This document shows positions 36,987-55,680 of a stretch of 64,000 nucleotides of DNA, in pieces; within the stretch, counting starts at the first letter, position 1; each line of letters starts with the position of its first letter. Source of the stretch: Mugil cephalus (taxonomy: Eukaryota; Chordata; Actinopteri; Mugiliformes; Mugilidae); contig NC_061790.1 in the NCBI RefSeq assembly GCF_022458985.1, positions 2,591,001 to 2,655,000 of the forward strand. The letters run 5' to 3'. A program made the position numbers and the translations under genes. Under the pieces are notes generated by a model. The model did no database searches and was not told the origin of the DNA. It worked only from the letters and a program-made list of their open reading frames with translations.

Positions 36987-37606
36987 GGCAACTGCTTTCA
37001 CGTAATTTAATTTTTAAAAAGTCGTACTATATACGCATGACCAATATAAAGAGGTTTTCTGATATATAGATTTGTTTTTATTAGCTACAAAACCGCCCGG
37101 TCGTAGGATCTACGCCATGCACAGGCACTGATGGGGGAAGATAATATTGGACGGACCACTTCCTGCGGCGCCTTCACACGTTTTCCTGTTACGTCAAGTT
37201 AGTTAATGTTTTCTCGATTTCGACCGGAAGCAAGAGACTTTTACGTATAAAATAAAAGCACACGGGCAAACGAACAGCTATCACAAACTATGTAAAGCAC
37301 ATATATATTTACTTTATCTTGTAATGTTTGATTTTGAACTCAATATTTTTTCTTAAATGTTGAAAATGTTTCTATTTGACCCTTACGTCGTTCACATTAA
37401 GTTTTACTTTGAAATCAGTAACAGGATAGTGTTACATTAGTTACTCTTCTTACCTTGATTGTTATACTTTGGCACTTTTGACAGTTAGCATTGTAGCTAA
37501 GAGTTGCTAACGATCCCTAACATGTCCGTAAAGTAGTGCGCACAGAGTTAATTTCACGGAGTGTTACTTTTCAGGGGGCAGTTTTGGAGCCCTTCGTTGT
37601 CAGAAA
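36987..37606. promoter_or_regulatory. bidirectional ADAT2/PEX3 promoter region
   Basis: The two start codons are 620 bp apart and divergent. Within it are ETS-like sites (CACTTCCTG at 37157-37165, CCGGAAG at 37224-37230), a CRE-like TACGTCA at 37190-37196 and an inverted CCAAT box (ATTGG at 37146-37150). No TATA box is clearly placed. The motif matches are short; the divergent geometry is the stronger evidence. Confidence 0.6.
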
Positions 37607-43203
<5,597 letters not shown>

Positions 43204-43337
43204 CCGAGGAGAGAGGGATGAAACCAGGAATATAATGTGAAGTCCCGGACTGTTAATCCCTCCGTCCTTTCTTTGAGACGCTCGGCTCCTCCGCGGTTTG
43301 AGGACATTTTGCTCTACGAGAAAAGACGGAGCAGCGT

Positions 43338-43339
43338 CA

Positions 43340-43370
<31 letters not shown>

Positions 43371-43385
43371 GGAGGAGGAGAGAAG
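43338..43385. repeat. (GGA)n microsatellite in PEX3 3' UTR
   Basis: About 48 bp of GAG/GGA repeats about 135 bp after the stop codon; expected in the mRNA. Confidence 0.95.
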
Positions 43386-44284
43386 AGAGCTCAGCGCACA
43401 GCCCGTGATTAAGCTTAGGACCATTGCATCTTGGGAAACGGAGTCTTATTTAACCCGGTAGCGAGGGAGGCGGAAAACCCAGGAAAGTGTGCGGTGAAGG
43501 TTTGGCCACTTCTTCTCATATTCAGACTTTATCAGATTTTACTCAGATTTTCTATCACACTTTTTTATCACTTAAATCACCAGATGGTTTTGTTTTTGGT
43601 TGTTTTTTGTTAATATATCATTTTTTTTTTAAATTTTTTTCTGGCCATTGTGGGAAAAAAAACTGCAACTGAATGTGAACTAATCAAAATGTCATAAAAA
43701 AGCTGAGAGTTTTTTAAACGCCGTCTCATCGGAGCGTTTAATTAAACCTCTACGTCCTGTAGTTCCTCCTTTGGCCAGAAGGTGTCACACTTTGTTTTTC
43801 TCTTATGGTCCTTGAACAGTTTAACAGGAGTAAAATTCAGCCGTGATTCTATTTTATATCTTTCTATCTGTGCTTTCCACTCTCCTCGATTCTCATTTCC
43901 CTCTAAATCTGTTTCGTGACGAAGCCTGAAACGTTTCTGGACTCGTAATAAGACTGTTCTCTAAAGACGAAAAGAAACCTTGAGGCATCTTGAAGGTGTT
44001 TTCTTTAATTATACCAGAATAATGTGTGGGTTACGGGTTCAGTTATGAAATTTGTCTCATGTTTTTACACTACAAACTAAAGAGAAATGCACCTCTCAGC
44101 GTTATTTTTTACTACTCTGACGTCTGTTCTGTTGCCCGAAAGAAAAAAAAAAAACTTCTGACCAAACAAGTTTCTCTATTTTTGTGGCTGACTGAGCAGA
44201 AAATCTGATTATCGTAGTGGAAAAAAAAAACTCATTAACTCACCAGATATTTTCCAGCAGTTTCCTTCTCAGGTGACGATGAAA

Positions 44285-44290
44285 AATAAA
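44285..44290 (+). terminator. pex3: PEX3 polyadenylation signal (candidate)
   Basis: AATAAA followed by GT-containing sequence (CAGGTGGCGGTTCGTTCT). An alternative AATAAA lies at 44468-44473. Confidence 0.5.
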
Positions 44291-44527
44291 CATCAGGTGG
44301 CGGTTCGTTCTAAACTTAGTTCCTGATTCCTGAGTTACATAATCGAAAACAAAATCTGCTGATGATGTAAAAAAAAAACAAAAAAAACTTGTCTGTAATA
44401 AGAGAAACGTTATTTATGCCCTTTGAAGTACGAACGACAACTTTGTTCCTAGAAAGTCTGTAGAGATAATAAATGAGATTTCATATTCTCCCTGAGACAA
44501 TTTCAGACTTTGTGACGAAATGTTTTA

Positions 44528-44678
44528 ACAGACACCGATCCGGCATAACATTATGTCTAGTCTGGTCTAAGTAACATCCACATAAATAAATACCAGGTCC
44601 CAAAAGTTTCCCAGCAGAACAACTGAACTAACATAACTTCTCCGGTGGTTTTAATGTTATGGCTGATTGGTATATAAC
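44528..44678. mobile_element. Tc1-like short fragment
   Basis: CGGCATAACATTATG at the left, AACATCCACATAAAT and GTTTCCCAGCAGAACAACTG inside, and TTAATGTTATGGCTGATTGG at the right. Both ends of the family are present, with no transposase. Confidence 0.7.
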
Positions 44679-44825
44679 TACAAGAACTAAAGTCAGTCAC
44701 TAAAACATTGATCTATGGATAAGGAGACAAGGAAAATCAGTTTAAAGTATCTTTTATATCATTTTTGTCCAAATGAGAAAAGTTATTCCACAATTTGTCG
44801 TCTCCCCGAGTTAAAATGTTTGGAG

Positions 44826-45022
44826 GATGGAGAGTCATTGCTGTGGGGTTTGGTCTGGTCTGGTCTGGTCTAGTGTAGGTTGTTTGCTACATCATCTAAA
44901 TAAGTCTAACTAACATCCACATGAATCAATACCAGGTCCCAAAAGTTTCTCTCTGAATGATGGTTTAAATCTTATTTAGTACTCCTGTCAGTGGTCACAA
45001 TGTTGTGGCTGATCAGTGTTCG
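44826..45022. mobile_element. Tc1-like short fragment
   Basis: GAGTCATTGCTGTGGGGTTT, a GGTCT tandem (44851-44871), AACATCCACATGAATCAATA, and the right end GGTCACAATGTTGTGGCTGA. Adjacent to and in the same orientation as the fragment at 44528. Confidence 0.7.
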
Positions 45023-46839
45023 AACAGCAATTACAATAAGAAAACCTGTAGTTGTAGTTTGCACATAGGGGAAGAAAAATAACTGTATAAATAATAAAAT
45101 AAAATCGACATATATACAAAAAGTACTGAGTTGCACAGATCAACTTTTGTGCGAAAAGGTGCTGACATCACCGTCCGCAGACGCTTTGAAAAACCCTTAT
45201 CAAGAACAAAGGTGCAAGAAGAGCAAACAGTGGAAAAACACAACGCTGATACAGTCGAGGTTATTGAATTAAGCAGCAATGTGAGGAGTGTATGTGTAAG
45301 TCGACACACGGCAGCGTTCGTCTTCTTCCTGGTGGAGGGTGACTCAACGTGACTTCATCTTCCCTGACCCCGTCTGACTCTTTGCCTTATAAGGCGGAGC
45401 AGAGGAAGGCTTGTTTCATCCATCGTGAGTGGGCGGAGTAAAAGATAAAAAAAAGAATATAATGTTAAACTAGATGTTACTGAGCAACCTGCTGTAACCA
45501 TATGGCTGTTTATTCACCGCGGCGTTGTTCATATTTCTGAAGATGTTCGCTGGGAATCTGTCCGTGTGGTGGATAAGTGGTGGTGCTGAGGTCATCTTTC
45601 TTGTTTGTCTGGTGTGTACACATTTCTAGATAAGTAGAGGAAGTATTGCATAAGAATCCCAGGAGAATCCCCCAACATGCATAAGTCATTTATGTATCCC
45701 GCCGCTAGTTTCAGGCCTCGCAGCATCATGTGCTCGAGTAAACAAGAGCAGATTAAAGATTAAGAGATTAAACCTCCCTCGAAGGTAGAGGTGGGACGTG
45801 GTTCCGTCCTGTAAAAACATGTAGTTTCAGAAACATTGACATTGGGAAGAAAACCTCTTGGAGGGTCAAAGACCGGAATGAGTGGAGGAGCTTCATCGAT
45901 GGCCTGTGTTCCTCTGGGAATTTAAAGGCCTAAGCAAGAACCACAGTCATAAGCTGAGTTCACATGGAGCCAAATATTCTGATTAGAATCGGTTTAAAAA
46001 TGTCCATCAAAACTTAATTGACGGGATAAACTGAAGGATGGAACAAAGTCAGAACTGCTGGAAAACCATTAAGACCGGCTACTATAAGGCTACGACAACT
46101 TTCCGAATCAAGCCGTTCCTTTAATAATACAATTATAGAAACAAAAGCAACTACAGCTGATTAACTAGAGGCCTCCATGTCTGATCAGTCACGTGATGTT
46201 TTCATCGATCTGCACATGTCACATGTCTGTAAAACGGTAGATTAAAAGTAGAGTTTCATGTAAACATCAGTCAGGAATAGATCACCTCACAAATAAACCT
46301 GAAACCTTCAAAAACCTGGTCAAAGTTTCGACAATGATGTTGTGGACGTCTGAGCTTGTTTTTTTTTTAGACTCGTCGGACACAATTTGCAGAGAATCGG
46401 TTGATTAGAGCATTTCCATCCTGATTGCTCTCGTCCTCGTTGACCTTCTCGTACCCGGGCCGACAAGGTTCGGTGTGTTTGACAGGTCTGTTTCAAGAGA
46501 CAATAAGTCTGTGTCTGGTTGCAATGTTGTCCCTGTGATCTGTCTTCTAAACTTTCATTACCAAACTAGAGCCTTCAGTGTGACTCTGTGAGCAACTTGA
46601 CGAACCTCGTCTGAACTTGCGTTGTCTTCAGGAAGATCTTAGACCCCCTCAGCTTTTTTTGCATAGATTTAAACGCTTAATAATCCCTGAGATACGTCCA
46701 CCTGTGTCAAAACCGAAGTGACTGAATGGATTGAAAAGCAAGACGTGACGTGCACCTGTTTGCAAGAGCCTAGTGCGTCAATCGCGGGAAGTAAAGTAGG
46801 TGTGAACTCACCGCAAAAGACTCATCACAGCCTTTGAAA
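45023..46839. other. intergenic, no gene recognised
   Basis: Open frames of 73-92 codons near 45031-45352 overlap each other on both strands and show no domain, splice context or codon bias that I can support. No repeat structure is obvious. Confidence 0.55.
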
Positions 46840-47260
46840 CCGTGACTGTGGATCAACATGCAGCGAGGTGATGCGGCAACAGTTTATTAACTGTTAGAGG
46901 GGAAAAAGCATCAGCGGCTCATCCCTTGCTAATAGCTGCACTGAAGCATGGCGGTGGCAGCGTCATGCTACGGGACTGCTTTTCATGTGCATGGATGAGG
47001 AGACTAAGGGAAGCATGGATGCTGCCATGCGTAGAGAAGTCATTGTAGACGGCCTACAACAGACTTCACAGACCTGGATCCTGGTTGGACGGTGGTTTAG
47101 ACAATTACCCGAAGCAAACTGCCAAGTCAAAACAAGTCTCAGCCTGTCTTTGAGCGTTCCAACCAAAGTCCTTAAAGGACCGTGAAGGTGGACGTTCGCA
47201 GATGCTTCCATGGAGTTTGTTTGGGAGCTTTGGGAGAATCTGCGGTAGGAATCTGTTTGT
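46840..47260 (+). pseudogene. decayed Tc1/mariner transposase fragment
   Basis: GAAGCATGGCGGTGGCAGCG followed by TCATGCTACGGGACTGCTTT corresponds to the KHGGGSxMLWGCF motif of Tc1-type transposases. Downstream are blocks matching the usual order: GGATGCTGCCATG, TCCAACCAAAGTCC and TTTGGGAGAATCTGC. The frame is broken and W is replaced by R in the motif, so this is an inactive relic. Element ends were not found. Confidence 0.75.
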
Positions 47261-47379
47261 GTGAATCCTGCAGATTCTCCGGGACTCCTACAGGGGTTTT
47301 ACTCTCTTACAAGAGACAAAAAACTGCCTTTTACTTTCTATTTTCGAGGCCCAGAGCACTTGTCGGTCCTCACGCATAA

Positions 47380-47790
47380 ACACTCTGTTGTGCAGATGTC
47401 CGACAAACAGCCACATGTGGTTTGAGGCACTGTGACGAGTGTGTGATGAGTTTGACCTCCAGGAAGAGTTTGCGAGAGTTTCGACACAGAGCTGCTTGTC
47501 AGCTGCAGCCTCGCAGCCTCGTGATCTGCCCCAAACAACAAAAGGCTCCAGCCCGATAACACTCCTCTGCTGATTGTCCGATACCCGGGCATGAGACGTG
47601 TCACCGGGACAGTAGCTGCTGACGAAATAATTACTTGCGTCCTGAAATAGAGCCCGAGCCCCGCGGGGAACGAGCCAAATCGTGCGCTGTGGCAGAATGG
47701 AGGCTTTGTTCTTTATTTGCTGAGTAATTGTATGCGGCGAGGCTGTTTTCTGTGAAAGTGCTGGTGGGCAGAGTCACGTTCACAACGCTG
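47380..47790. other. complex unique block, possible conserved noncoding element
   Basis: GC-balanced, non-repetitive sequence with no transposon landmarks, flanked by repeats. It includes TTTATTTGCTGAGTAATTG and ACAACAAAAGGCTCC, which look like developmental transcription-factor sites, but this is impressionistic. No credible coding frame. Confidence 0.25.
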
Positions 47791-48774
47791 GAAAACAGGT
47801 TTGGCTCAAATTAGCCCGCACCGCATGACTGTGTGTCACAGTTTGAACTTTTGCCGCTTGTTTGTTCTCCGTCGTGAATTCGCTCGGTTTGTGGCACAGA
47901 GCTGGAAATCCCCTTGTTGTTGAGCTCGGAGTCTGAGTTTTTTTGTGAGCGGCTGCGTGACCCACCTCATGTCTGAACCACTGACACACATTGCATAAGT
48001 GGAATGAGTAAATCACATCTGCCAGAATCTTTCTTTTCTTTTTTTAACAACAACATGTCTCGGGGTCGTGTTGAAATTCACGTAGAAAAAAAAAAAAAAG
48101 CATTGCATAATGAAACTCTTTTTACCTCAGTTCAGTTGCATGATGCGATTTAGCTCAAAACAAGAACATGCTAGACATTTTTAGTCAGATCTTCTCAACT
48201 AATCACTACTTCTTTTCAGAATTAATTGAGGCAGTAGAAGCACATTTATATCAAATTATGTTGGACAAGTTAACTAATAATGAAAAACCAAAATCCTGCA
48301 ACAACAAACCTAAACATGTTTATGAAATGTTCATATTTGATGTAAATACCCTGATTAAAATAAAGCCTTTAACAACGTTTCAGGTCGAACTTTATTTGTC
48401 TTGCGATTAACTCCTAACCCAGGAGCTGTAGGAATTCCCCTAGAAGTAATGCTGGACCAATCAAATCCTTATCGGGTAACTTCATCTGACCGCCGTGGAG
48501 TTGAGTCGGTTTATAACAAAATTCACTATTAAAATTTGGGGTAAACTCTTTGTCTAAGTAGCGACGTCTGGAGTGTTCATTTTGAAAACGGCTGCAAAAG
48601 TCGCATGAATTGTGAGAGTCTGAAGCTGGAAAGCTCTGCGGTGTGAGTTAAGTTGAGTTGCCGGGTAATTAACCGTGCGCCGACATAGAGCACTGAGAAA
48701 GACGATGAAGGATATTCATTGTTGGCAAAACGCCTCTGATTAGTTGACCACTTAATGGAACCCAAATGGTTGAC
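47791..48774. other. intergenic, no gene recognised
   Basis: A block at about 48108-48160 (AATGAAACTCTTT then CAGTTGCATGAT) recurs imperfectly at about 49868-49920. Otherwise nothing recognised. Confidence 0.5.
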
Positions 48775-48975
48775 CCATTACCCAACGCTGACCTCCCCAG
48801 GAACGTAACTACACAGCGACGCAAACCACAGGAGCTGTGACTGGTCCACTGGGTAGAATCACATGAGGGAAAACTACAAGCAGTCGTACGACTCATCTTC
48901 AGTGAAATTCCGGCAAAATTTCAGTCGGCGTTGTTGAAATTGAAGCAGAAAGTAAAAAACATGAATTAAAACCAA
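48775..48975 (+). repeat. interspersed repeat family B, copy 4
   Basis: GACCTCCCCAGGAACGTAAC, GAGCTGTGACTGGTCCACT, GTACGACTCATCTTCAGTGA and TTTCAGTCGGCGTTGTTGAA, in the same order as the copy at 16485. Confidence 0.65.
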
Positions 48976-50689
48976 CTTGTTACAGAGGGAGAGTTTAGGT
49001 ACAAGCATAAATGGCTTGAAACTGGTATAAGCCGCATGTTGTTCTGGAAAGAACAGATTCCTGCTCTGCTGGGTTGAGCCCTTTTCACATGGGATTAGTC
49101 TAAACTGAGGACATCCTGTGATTCACGTATTACCCCACACTACGTCTGTGGTTCATTCCCATGGGATAAACATACTCAGGTTTTACTCTAATTCACGTTC
49201 AGTTTTTACGGCTCTGCTACTTTCCATTTAACCTCACTGCCCGTCAGAGACGGTTTCAGTTACTTTGGAAATTATAACGGCTGATAAAAACACTATTTAT
49301 CCCAACGACCTGTCGGTGTTTAAAGCAGCTCCACCTTTGCTAATGAGCACATTAATGGTTGATTTAATGGTTTCATCCCTGGTCTAAATGGGCGAATATT
49401 TAAGCGACTTTGATCTCTAAAAACTTTGATTTATAGCACGTCCTTCATACTTCCTAAGAGACTAGAGGCAGAAAAAAGGACACAAGTCTTAAAAAAGTAA
49501 AAAGTCACCCCTTAATCACAGAGATGTCGTTTCACATTAGTTTTATCAGAGGAATTCTCAAGAATTATGGTTAAATTATGGTGTAATTTTTACTTTAAAA
49601 ATAACGGACATGGACGATTTGCACGGGTTTAAGATCACAGATGACTTCCATGATTATTAGAAATTACCAGAGTTCCCTGGTAAAAAAAAATAATCCCACG
49701 CAAATAGTTCAAACTAATCTAATGTAAACAGTTGGAAATGATGTTGCAGTAATGTAAGTGAGGCTCAAACAAGGTGCAGAGTGGCAGAAAATGCAAAATG
49801 CAAAAGGCAAAAGCAGCATATTTAGATATCAATTTAGATTCAATATGAAAAAAATATTTTAAAAAAAGAATGAAACTCTTTAGTTCAGTCGACTTCTGTT
49901 GCATGATTAGATTTAGCCACAAATGAGAAAAAAAGCAGACAAGGAACAAAGATTTCTACCACAGTTTTCCTGTTTTACAGCCATTCAGTCTGTTTGGAGA
50001 CAGTTTAACCAGATTTATTTTAATTTTTCAATAAAGTGTTTTCTTCTTTTCCTCCGTGCTCTAAAGACCAGAGTCTCAAGTCCAGCTCCAGTTTCATTCC
50101 CCTGAAATACTCATGTAGCTTTTACCTCCGGTTCATGAATAACTGCTTCACTCTAATTTCTGACTTCCAGGGAAACATGAGCAATGTGGAAAGAAACAGC
50201 CAATGTCAAACAGATTCAGTCTTTATCTGAACACAAACATTTGAGACGTATTTAGGGAAATCTTCTCAATTAAGTGACGTGGGATAACCCCCGCACTCAA
50301 ACACTCAAACAAAGATCTGTTCTCAGGAAAAAGGAAAGAGATTCGGATTCTTACTGGACTAACATTCAAAAACACGTGTGGGCGAAGAGCGCACAATGGA
50401 AAACGGTGAATCTGATAATAGCAATTAAATCTAAAGGTCGTCTTTTCTTCGTGTTGAAACAGTCGTGTGTGGGAGGACGCGACGCAGATGTTTGAGAAAA
50501 CATCAAACCGTCTTTTTGGGAAAGTTACAGAGTTACAACACACTCACCATTAATTAACTTTCCCAACACACATGGGACAGAATGATCCCTACAACCAACG
50601 CAGGACGCACGACATGCATTCCTCAGAGACGGGACGTCCAGGTCTGGAGCCTCTTACCCCCCCGACATGAAATAAAATAAAATGCACCA
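48976..50689. other. intergenic, no gene recognised
   Basis: AT-rich. Overlapping frames of 60-106 codons on both strands (for example 50223-50543 minus) have no recognisable motif. I see no supported feature. Confidence 0.5.
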
Positions 50690-51180
50690 AAACTCACTGG
50701 AGATTATATGGCCATCAAATAATTTAGATTAAAATTAAGAAAAAAATGACATTTCTTACTGTTTGTGACCATATGTATGTATAATATTCATCAGGAGGCT
50801 CCGAGCGTTAATATGGAAACAATACATGTGATTCAAATTAGTCATCACTAGGGAAATTTATTAGTCAGAGTAGCTCAGTCACACGGGAAAAAATATACTT
50901 GAGTAAAGTAAAAAAAAAAACTAGATGAAGATGGTTAAAAAATAAAAATTATATAATAATAAAAAATAAAATTAAAAACTTATAATACCTATTATCGGGT
51001 TTGTTTTGCACTTTGTTTTTTTTCTTGTGCTATAAAGAATAAAATAAAAAAATATATAAAAATAAAATACAAATAAAAGTAATAAAATAAAATAAATATA
51101 AATAAAAGTAAAAATTAAATAAAATAATAAGAGTAATAATCATACAACCATACATATGTACACATCTACTAGAAATAGGA
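50690..51180. repeat. AT-rich low-complexity tract
   Basis: Dense AAATAAAA-type sequence, strongest at 50930-51130. Confidence 0.85.
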
Positions 51181-51689
51181 ATAGAAGTAAATATACACTA
51201 TATTGTGGATGGAGGAGCAGGAGTTCTCTATAAATGCAGAGAAGCCTTCACCTCTTTCACCTCCAGCACCTGAAGCCTGACGATAAAAAAATGTCATACA
51301 CTTAAAATTAAGGCGTAAATGACTTTGCTAATTTCATTTGTAGCGATGTGTCAACTAAATGTGAACGTGGTGTTTTTAGATAAAGGCAGCTTCACTTCCT
51401 ACTTCTTATCAGCGTGAATAAGGGAAGCATGACTCCACTTTTTGGATTTCAACACGTGGACGAAAAGCAGAAAAACCTTGACGATAAGAGAGAAGGAAAG
51501 AGAAACCGGGTTTTTTTCATTTTAATCTCGAGTGAAGGTGTCCAGCTCTGATCAGATAAACCTGGTCGTGTTTCCTGCTCACTGAAAACAAATGGTGGTT
51601 TCTTCTTTCCTAAAGGCCAGTCTGCACATCCTGTGTTAACCGTCATGTCACATGTCACATGTCTGACACTTTTGGTTCACTTCTGTTTG

Positions 51690-51790
51690 TGCAAAAATAA
51701 TAGAATAGGATAGAAAAATGCTTTGTTCATCCCCAAATATATTTTACATTATAATAATAATTGGTTTTCTATAGCGCTTTTCTAAATACC
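51690..51790 (-). mobile_element. LINE-like 3' tail fragments
   Basis: GAAAAATGCTTTGTTCATCC and, nearby, TTCTATAGCGCTTTTCTAAA resemble untranslated tails of fish non-LTR or SINE elements. Short and degenerate. Similar TTTATA...GCRCTT pieces occur near 12737 and 53376. Confidence 0.35.
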
Positions 51791-53504
51791 CAAAGACTAC
51801 TACTATTATGAGGTATAAAATGATGGTGAAAATAACCTTCAGGGTGGTGGGACTGCTGGTATTAGATGTGTGCATCAACAGTAAATGTACCTGAAATGTC
51901 ACATTTGATAAAAATCAAAGGTTCCTAGGGTTAACCTTTGAAACCACAGAGAAGGAATTACTTAAAAACTATAACAATATAAATCCACATGGTGAAACAG
52001 TGAGAGACTTTGAGGAACACACGGGAGATTAAAACCCGTGACACAGTGACTGGAGTCATGTGACGTCTGGTCCATTATCAGGTCTCTACATAATCTCCCA
52101 AACTTCAGGTGAGCTGATGGAATTTTTTTTTTCCGTTCTCGGAGCTAAAGGTTGGCAGCGGTGATATCATATCACATCACATCATATCACATCGTGTGCG
52201 TGTGCGTGTGCAGGGGGCGGGGCTTGTTTCGTCGAGTTCACCCCGGGTTCAGGTGGAGAATGAAATGAACTGAACCGAGAAAAGGAAACCGAGGATCCAT
52301 TCAGGCTCATCTGAGCGTTAACGTGTCTGAGGCGGCGAAGCAGCAGAAACAACAACGAGGACGTCCAAAGAAAACTATGTTCACTCACCTGCCAGTTCAT
52401 TAGGAACACCGGTGAAAACACCTGCATGAACTAAACCCTGCTTCAGGACTGATCTGATGTTCAGTTATAGACGGAAACTCAAATCTCATTACGCTGATAA
52501 CACTTATTTGCTGGTTGATATGTTAGCTTTAAATGGCTCTTTATTTATTTAGTTAGTTTTTTATTTCTTCCTTACACGAAAGGAAGCATCCAACATTAGA
52601 CACCAGCTAACTAGCTTAGCCACCAACAGCAGCTAATGTGATGGACATGCGACTACACTTTAACCAACACTTCTCCCCCTTTTCTGCAATAAGAAGACAG
52701 GCGTTACATTACTATGTATTAGCCCCACACTTGTGCACAATAAGTAAGAAAATATAACTGATTCTCATTGTATTTCAATCTAAAAGATACTTGACTTTGT
52801 TCAAAATAAAAAATATTTTTATCATCTGAGCTCTGCTCTTTTCTGGAATACGCTGAACATTTTCTTGAACACAAAACTTAAGAAATAAACCGTCTAAAGG
52901 TGGGTTTAAATAATCAGAGATCCTTCGCCCATGATTCCTTTCACAGGTTTTCCTCCATGTCAACAAAGCGGGATTTGATTTCCTCGGTGAGCGAGTTCAT
53001 GTCTCGGTGCGTCATTACGTTTCATCAGCAGTGGAAAATGCTGTAGCTCCCCTTTTGTCATTTTCCCAACCCTGTAATCCGGTTTGCGCATGAGAGCGTC
53101 TTTGCAATGAATTACGTTGGATTCAGGGCCGTGCGTCGGTTTGTTGGTTTCGTTATGAAGAGTGAAAGTGTCTGCCAGGTGAGTGGTTTGGATAAATAAT
53201 AAAACAAATAAATGTCAGTTCCTGCTTCCTCGGAATAACCAGCGAACTTCACACAGACGTCTCCTGCTAGTGGCTTTTCTTTAAATGCACATTTACATGA
53301 ATCCAACGTATTTTAGTACAGGGATAAAGGACGGCTTAATACTGAGTGCAAAATAATAAATAATAATAATGTGCATTTATAAACAGCACTAGGCTTTTTC
53401 AGTTCATTACAGAACACATCTAGTAGGTGGGGGTTTCCTCCTCAGTCCCTCCTCACGTTCTAGAGTCTGTCAGGTGAGTTTGTGGATGTTGTTGTTTTGT
53501 CATA
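51791..53504. other. intergenic, no gene recognised
   Basis: Contains CATATCACATCACATC-type short tandem sequence (52165-52192) and a TTCATTAGGAACACC block at about 52397. No coding region that I can support. Confidence 0.5.
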
Positions 53505-53835
53505 GTTAAACCCGACAGTAACTATTTCAGTTCCAACAATAAAACCATAAACTGATGCATGTGATCACTCCTCGTCATCCTTTTAATGCTACAGTATTTT
53601 ATGGCTAACGTCACTTCTCAGTAAAGCTCTTCGCGTTAGCATCTTCTATTTAGCTACATCTATAATAACTCAAACTGATTCATACTAGTTCATATGGATC
53701 ATTGTTGACTCCAGTTGTCCTTAATTTAATCTAATAATCCACATTTTTCCCGGTCTCGCTGTATTCACTGATACATTTCATCATGTTTTTGCCCCTCAGG
53801 GGGCGTGGCCTCCAGAGGTAGTGACATCAGTGCGT
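53505..53835 (-). repeat. interspersed repeat family E, copy 2
   Basis: Inverted partner of 19080-19385, showing the same blocks in the same order on the minus strand, ending with a GGGGGCGTGGCCTCC block against GGGGGGCCACGCTCC in copy 1. Confidence 0.7.
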
Positions 53836-54421
53836 AAACTCTGTAAGTTTATCATATAGTTGATGTGCAGCCTCCTTTGTTTCTGTTACCACAGGACGTT
53901 TGGTGACGTTGTTACTGATGTTTGGACCGTTCCTCTGCTAGCGTTAGTTAGCATTAGTTAGCATTAGTTAGCGTTAGCCCTCTCAGATGCACTGCAGTGG
54001 TATTTGTGTTGTATTTCAGGACTGACATGTCTGCCATGTCTTCATGAACCAACGACCCTCTGGACCCCTCACCTGTCTTCTTCTAGGAGGCGTCCATGTT
54101 GTTATGGTCACATGACCCTTGAGGCGCCACGTCTCCGAGCTAAAGACGCATCCATGCAGGTATGAGGCGTCCACAGCCTGAGCTGGAGGACGAGAGATCA
54201 GTGTGAGAACTGTGAAGTGTTTACAATAATCTTTTAAGAGCCGAGCGCGGCAGGTGACCAGGTATTAGCCTGAGCCTTTGTTTTTAGTTTCCGTGCAGAG
54301 AAGTGAGTCACAGTCACAGTGAATCAGTCTGACATCATCCCGTCACTTCACTCTCACTCTTCTTCTCCTCCTCCTCCTCCTCTTCTCTAGTACACTATCA
54401 GCCTCTCCTCATTTACAGTAA

Positions 54422-54454
<33 letters not shown>

Positions 54455-55129
54455 TGCATTATTGATTGACTGTGAGCTCAGGGGCTGTGTGTGCTGCGAT
54501 CTGATTGGCTGAGAGCCATCAGGCCTCGTTACCTGATAATCCTGCCCTCTGCTGATTGGACGCTGAGAGGATTCATGATGATTCAAGGTGAGGTCACCAC
54601 CGATAGATGAACCATCTTCTTCTCTTGTTTGCATCATGTTCATATTCTACACATTCTACTGCTTCTTCCACATCTTTTTGTGGAAGATGTTTTCTCATCC
54701 TGTTGTTGAGCTGTGTCAGTTTATCAACAGCCCCCTCCCACTCCAAACCAGTAGGGGGCCCCAGAGGGCTGGTAAACTTTAAAGTTTCACTCAGTCATCT
54801 TAAAACTTATTGCATCTCTGTATAGGGTGGGAGCTGCAACGATTTCTAACCAAAAACAACATGTGTGATTAAACACTTAATTTTTTTATTTCCTTCTCTT
54901 CGTGTTCAGACAACACATCCTCCCTGACGCTCACTTGTTGGTTGGTTGGTTTCACGTTGTCCTCACATTAAAATAATACTTGGTTCCAGAGGGACTAACG
55001 TTTAACTTCCTACGTGGAAACTGTTTATGGTTTTATGATGTTTTGCTCAGTGACAAGATTCAGACTTTGACTTCATCGATCCACAGGGGATACGGCTTAG
55101 TCACGGTAGCTCAGCTGTACATTCAATAA
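53836..55129. other. intergenic, no gene recognised
   Basis: Holds a TAGCGTTAGTTAGCATTAGT tandem near 53940-53977, a CTC/CCT run near 54362-54385 and a GT microsatellite at 54423-54453. Nothing coding. Confidence 0.5.
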
Positions 55130-55680
55130 ATAAATAAATGAATATTCTTCAAAGTCAAGTATGACAGCTACAAATGATGTAATACTAAATAAAATAATAA
55201 AATAAAATGAATTATAATTTGACTATACAATTCAGTTAAATAAATTACATTAAATTAAATAATAAAATAAAATGAAATAAATTCAAATTTGATTGTACAG
55301 TTCAACTAAACTAAATTAAATTATATTTAATCAAATAATAAAATAAACAAAATAAATTAAAATCTGTTTATATTTTATTATTTTTTTTATTATTTTATAA
55401 AATAAGCTATATTAAATGAAACAATAAAATAAAATAAATTAACATTTGATTATACAATTTAACTAAATTAAATAAAAAATTTAATTAAATAATAAAATAA
55501 AATGAAAAATTAAATTATCATTAAATTAAGTTAAATTGGGCTATAAAATAAAATACCATTGATTATAAAATAAAACCTAATAAAATAAATTTTAATTATA
55601 AAATAAATAAATTTTTGATTATAAATTAAAATAAAATAATGGAGAAATTAATAAAATTTTAATAGTGGCATAAGTTAAAA
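55130..55680. repeat. AT-rich low-complexity tract
   Basis: About 550 bp of degenerate AATAAA/AAATTA sequence, almost free of G and C. No inverted ends were seen. Confidence 0.9.

Larger units (their letters stand above)
43204..44490 (+). other. pex3: PEX3 3' UTR region
   Basis: Follows the stop codon. Includes a GGA microsatellite (43338-43385) and several A/T homopolymers. The end is uncertain because several AATAAA signals are present. Confidence 0.55.

Noticed and set aside
50223..50543. 106-codon minus-strand frame
   Set aside because: Overlaps a plus-strand frame of similar size with no domain on either; AT-rich intergenic context. A vague resemblance to 45131-45310 was too weak to report.
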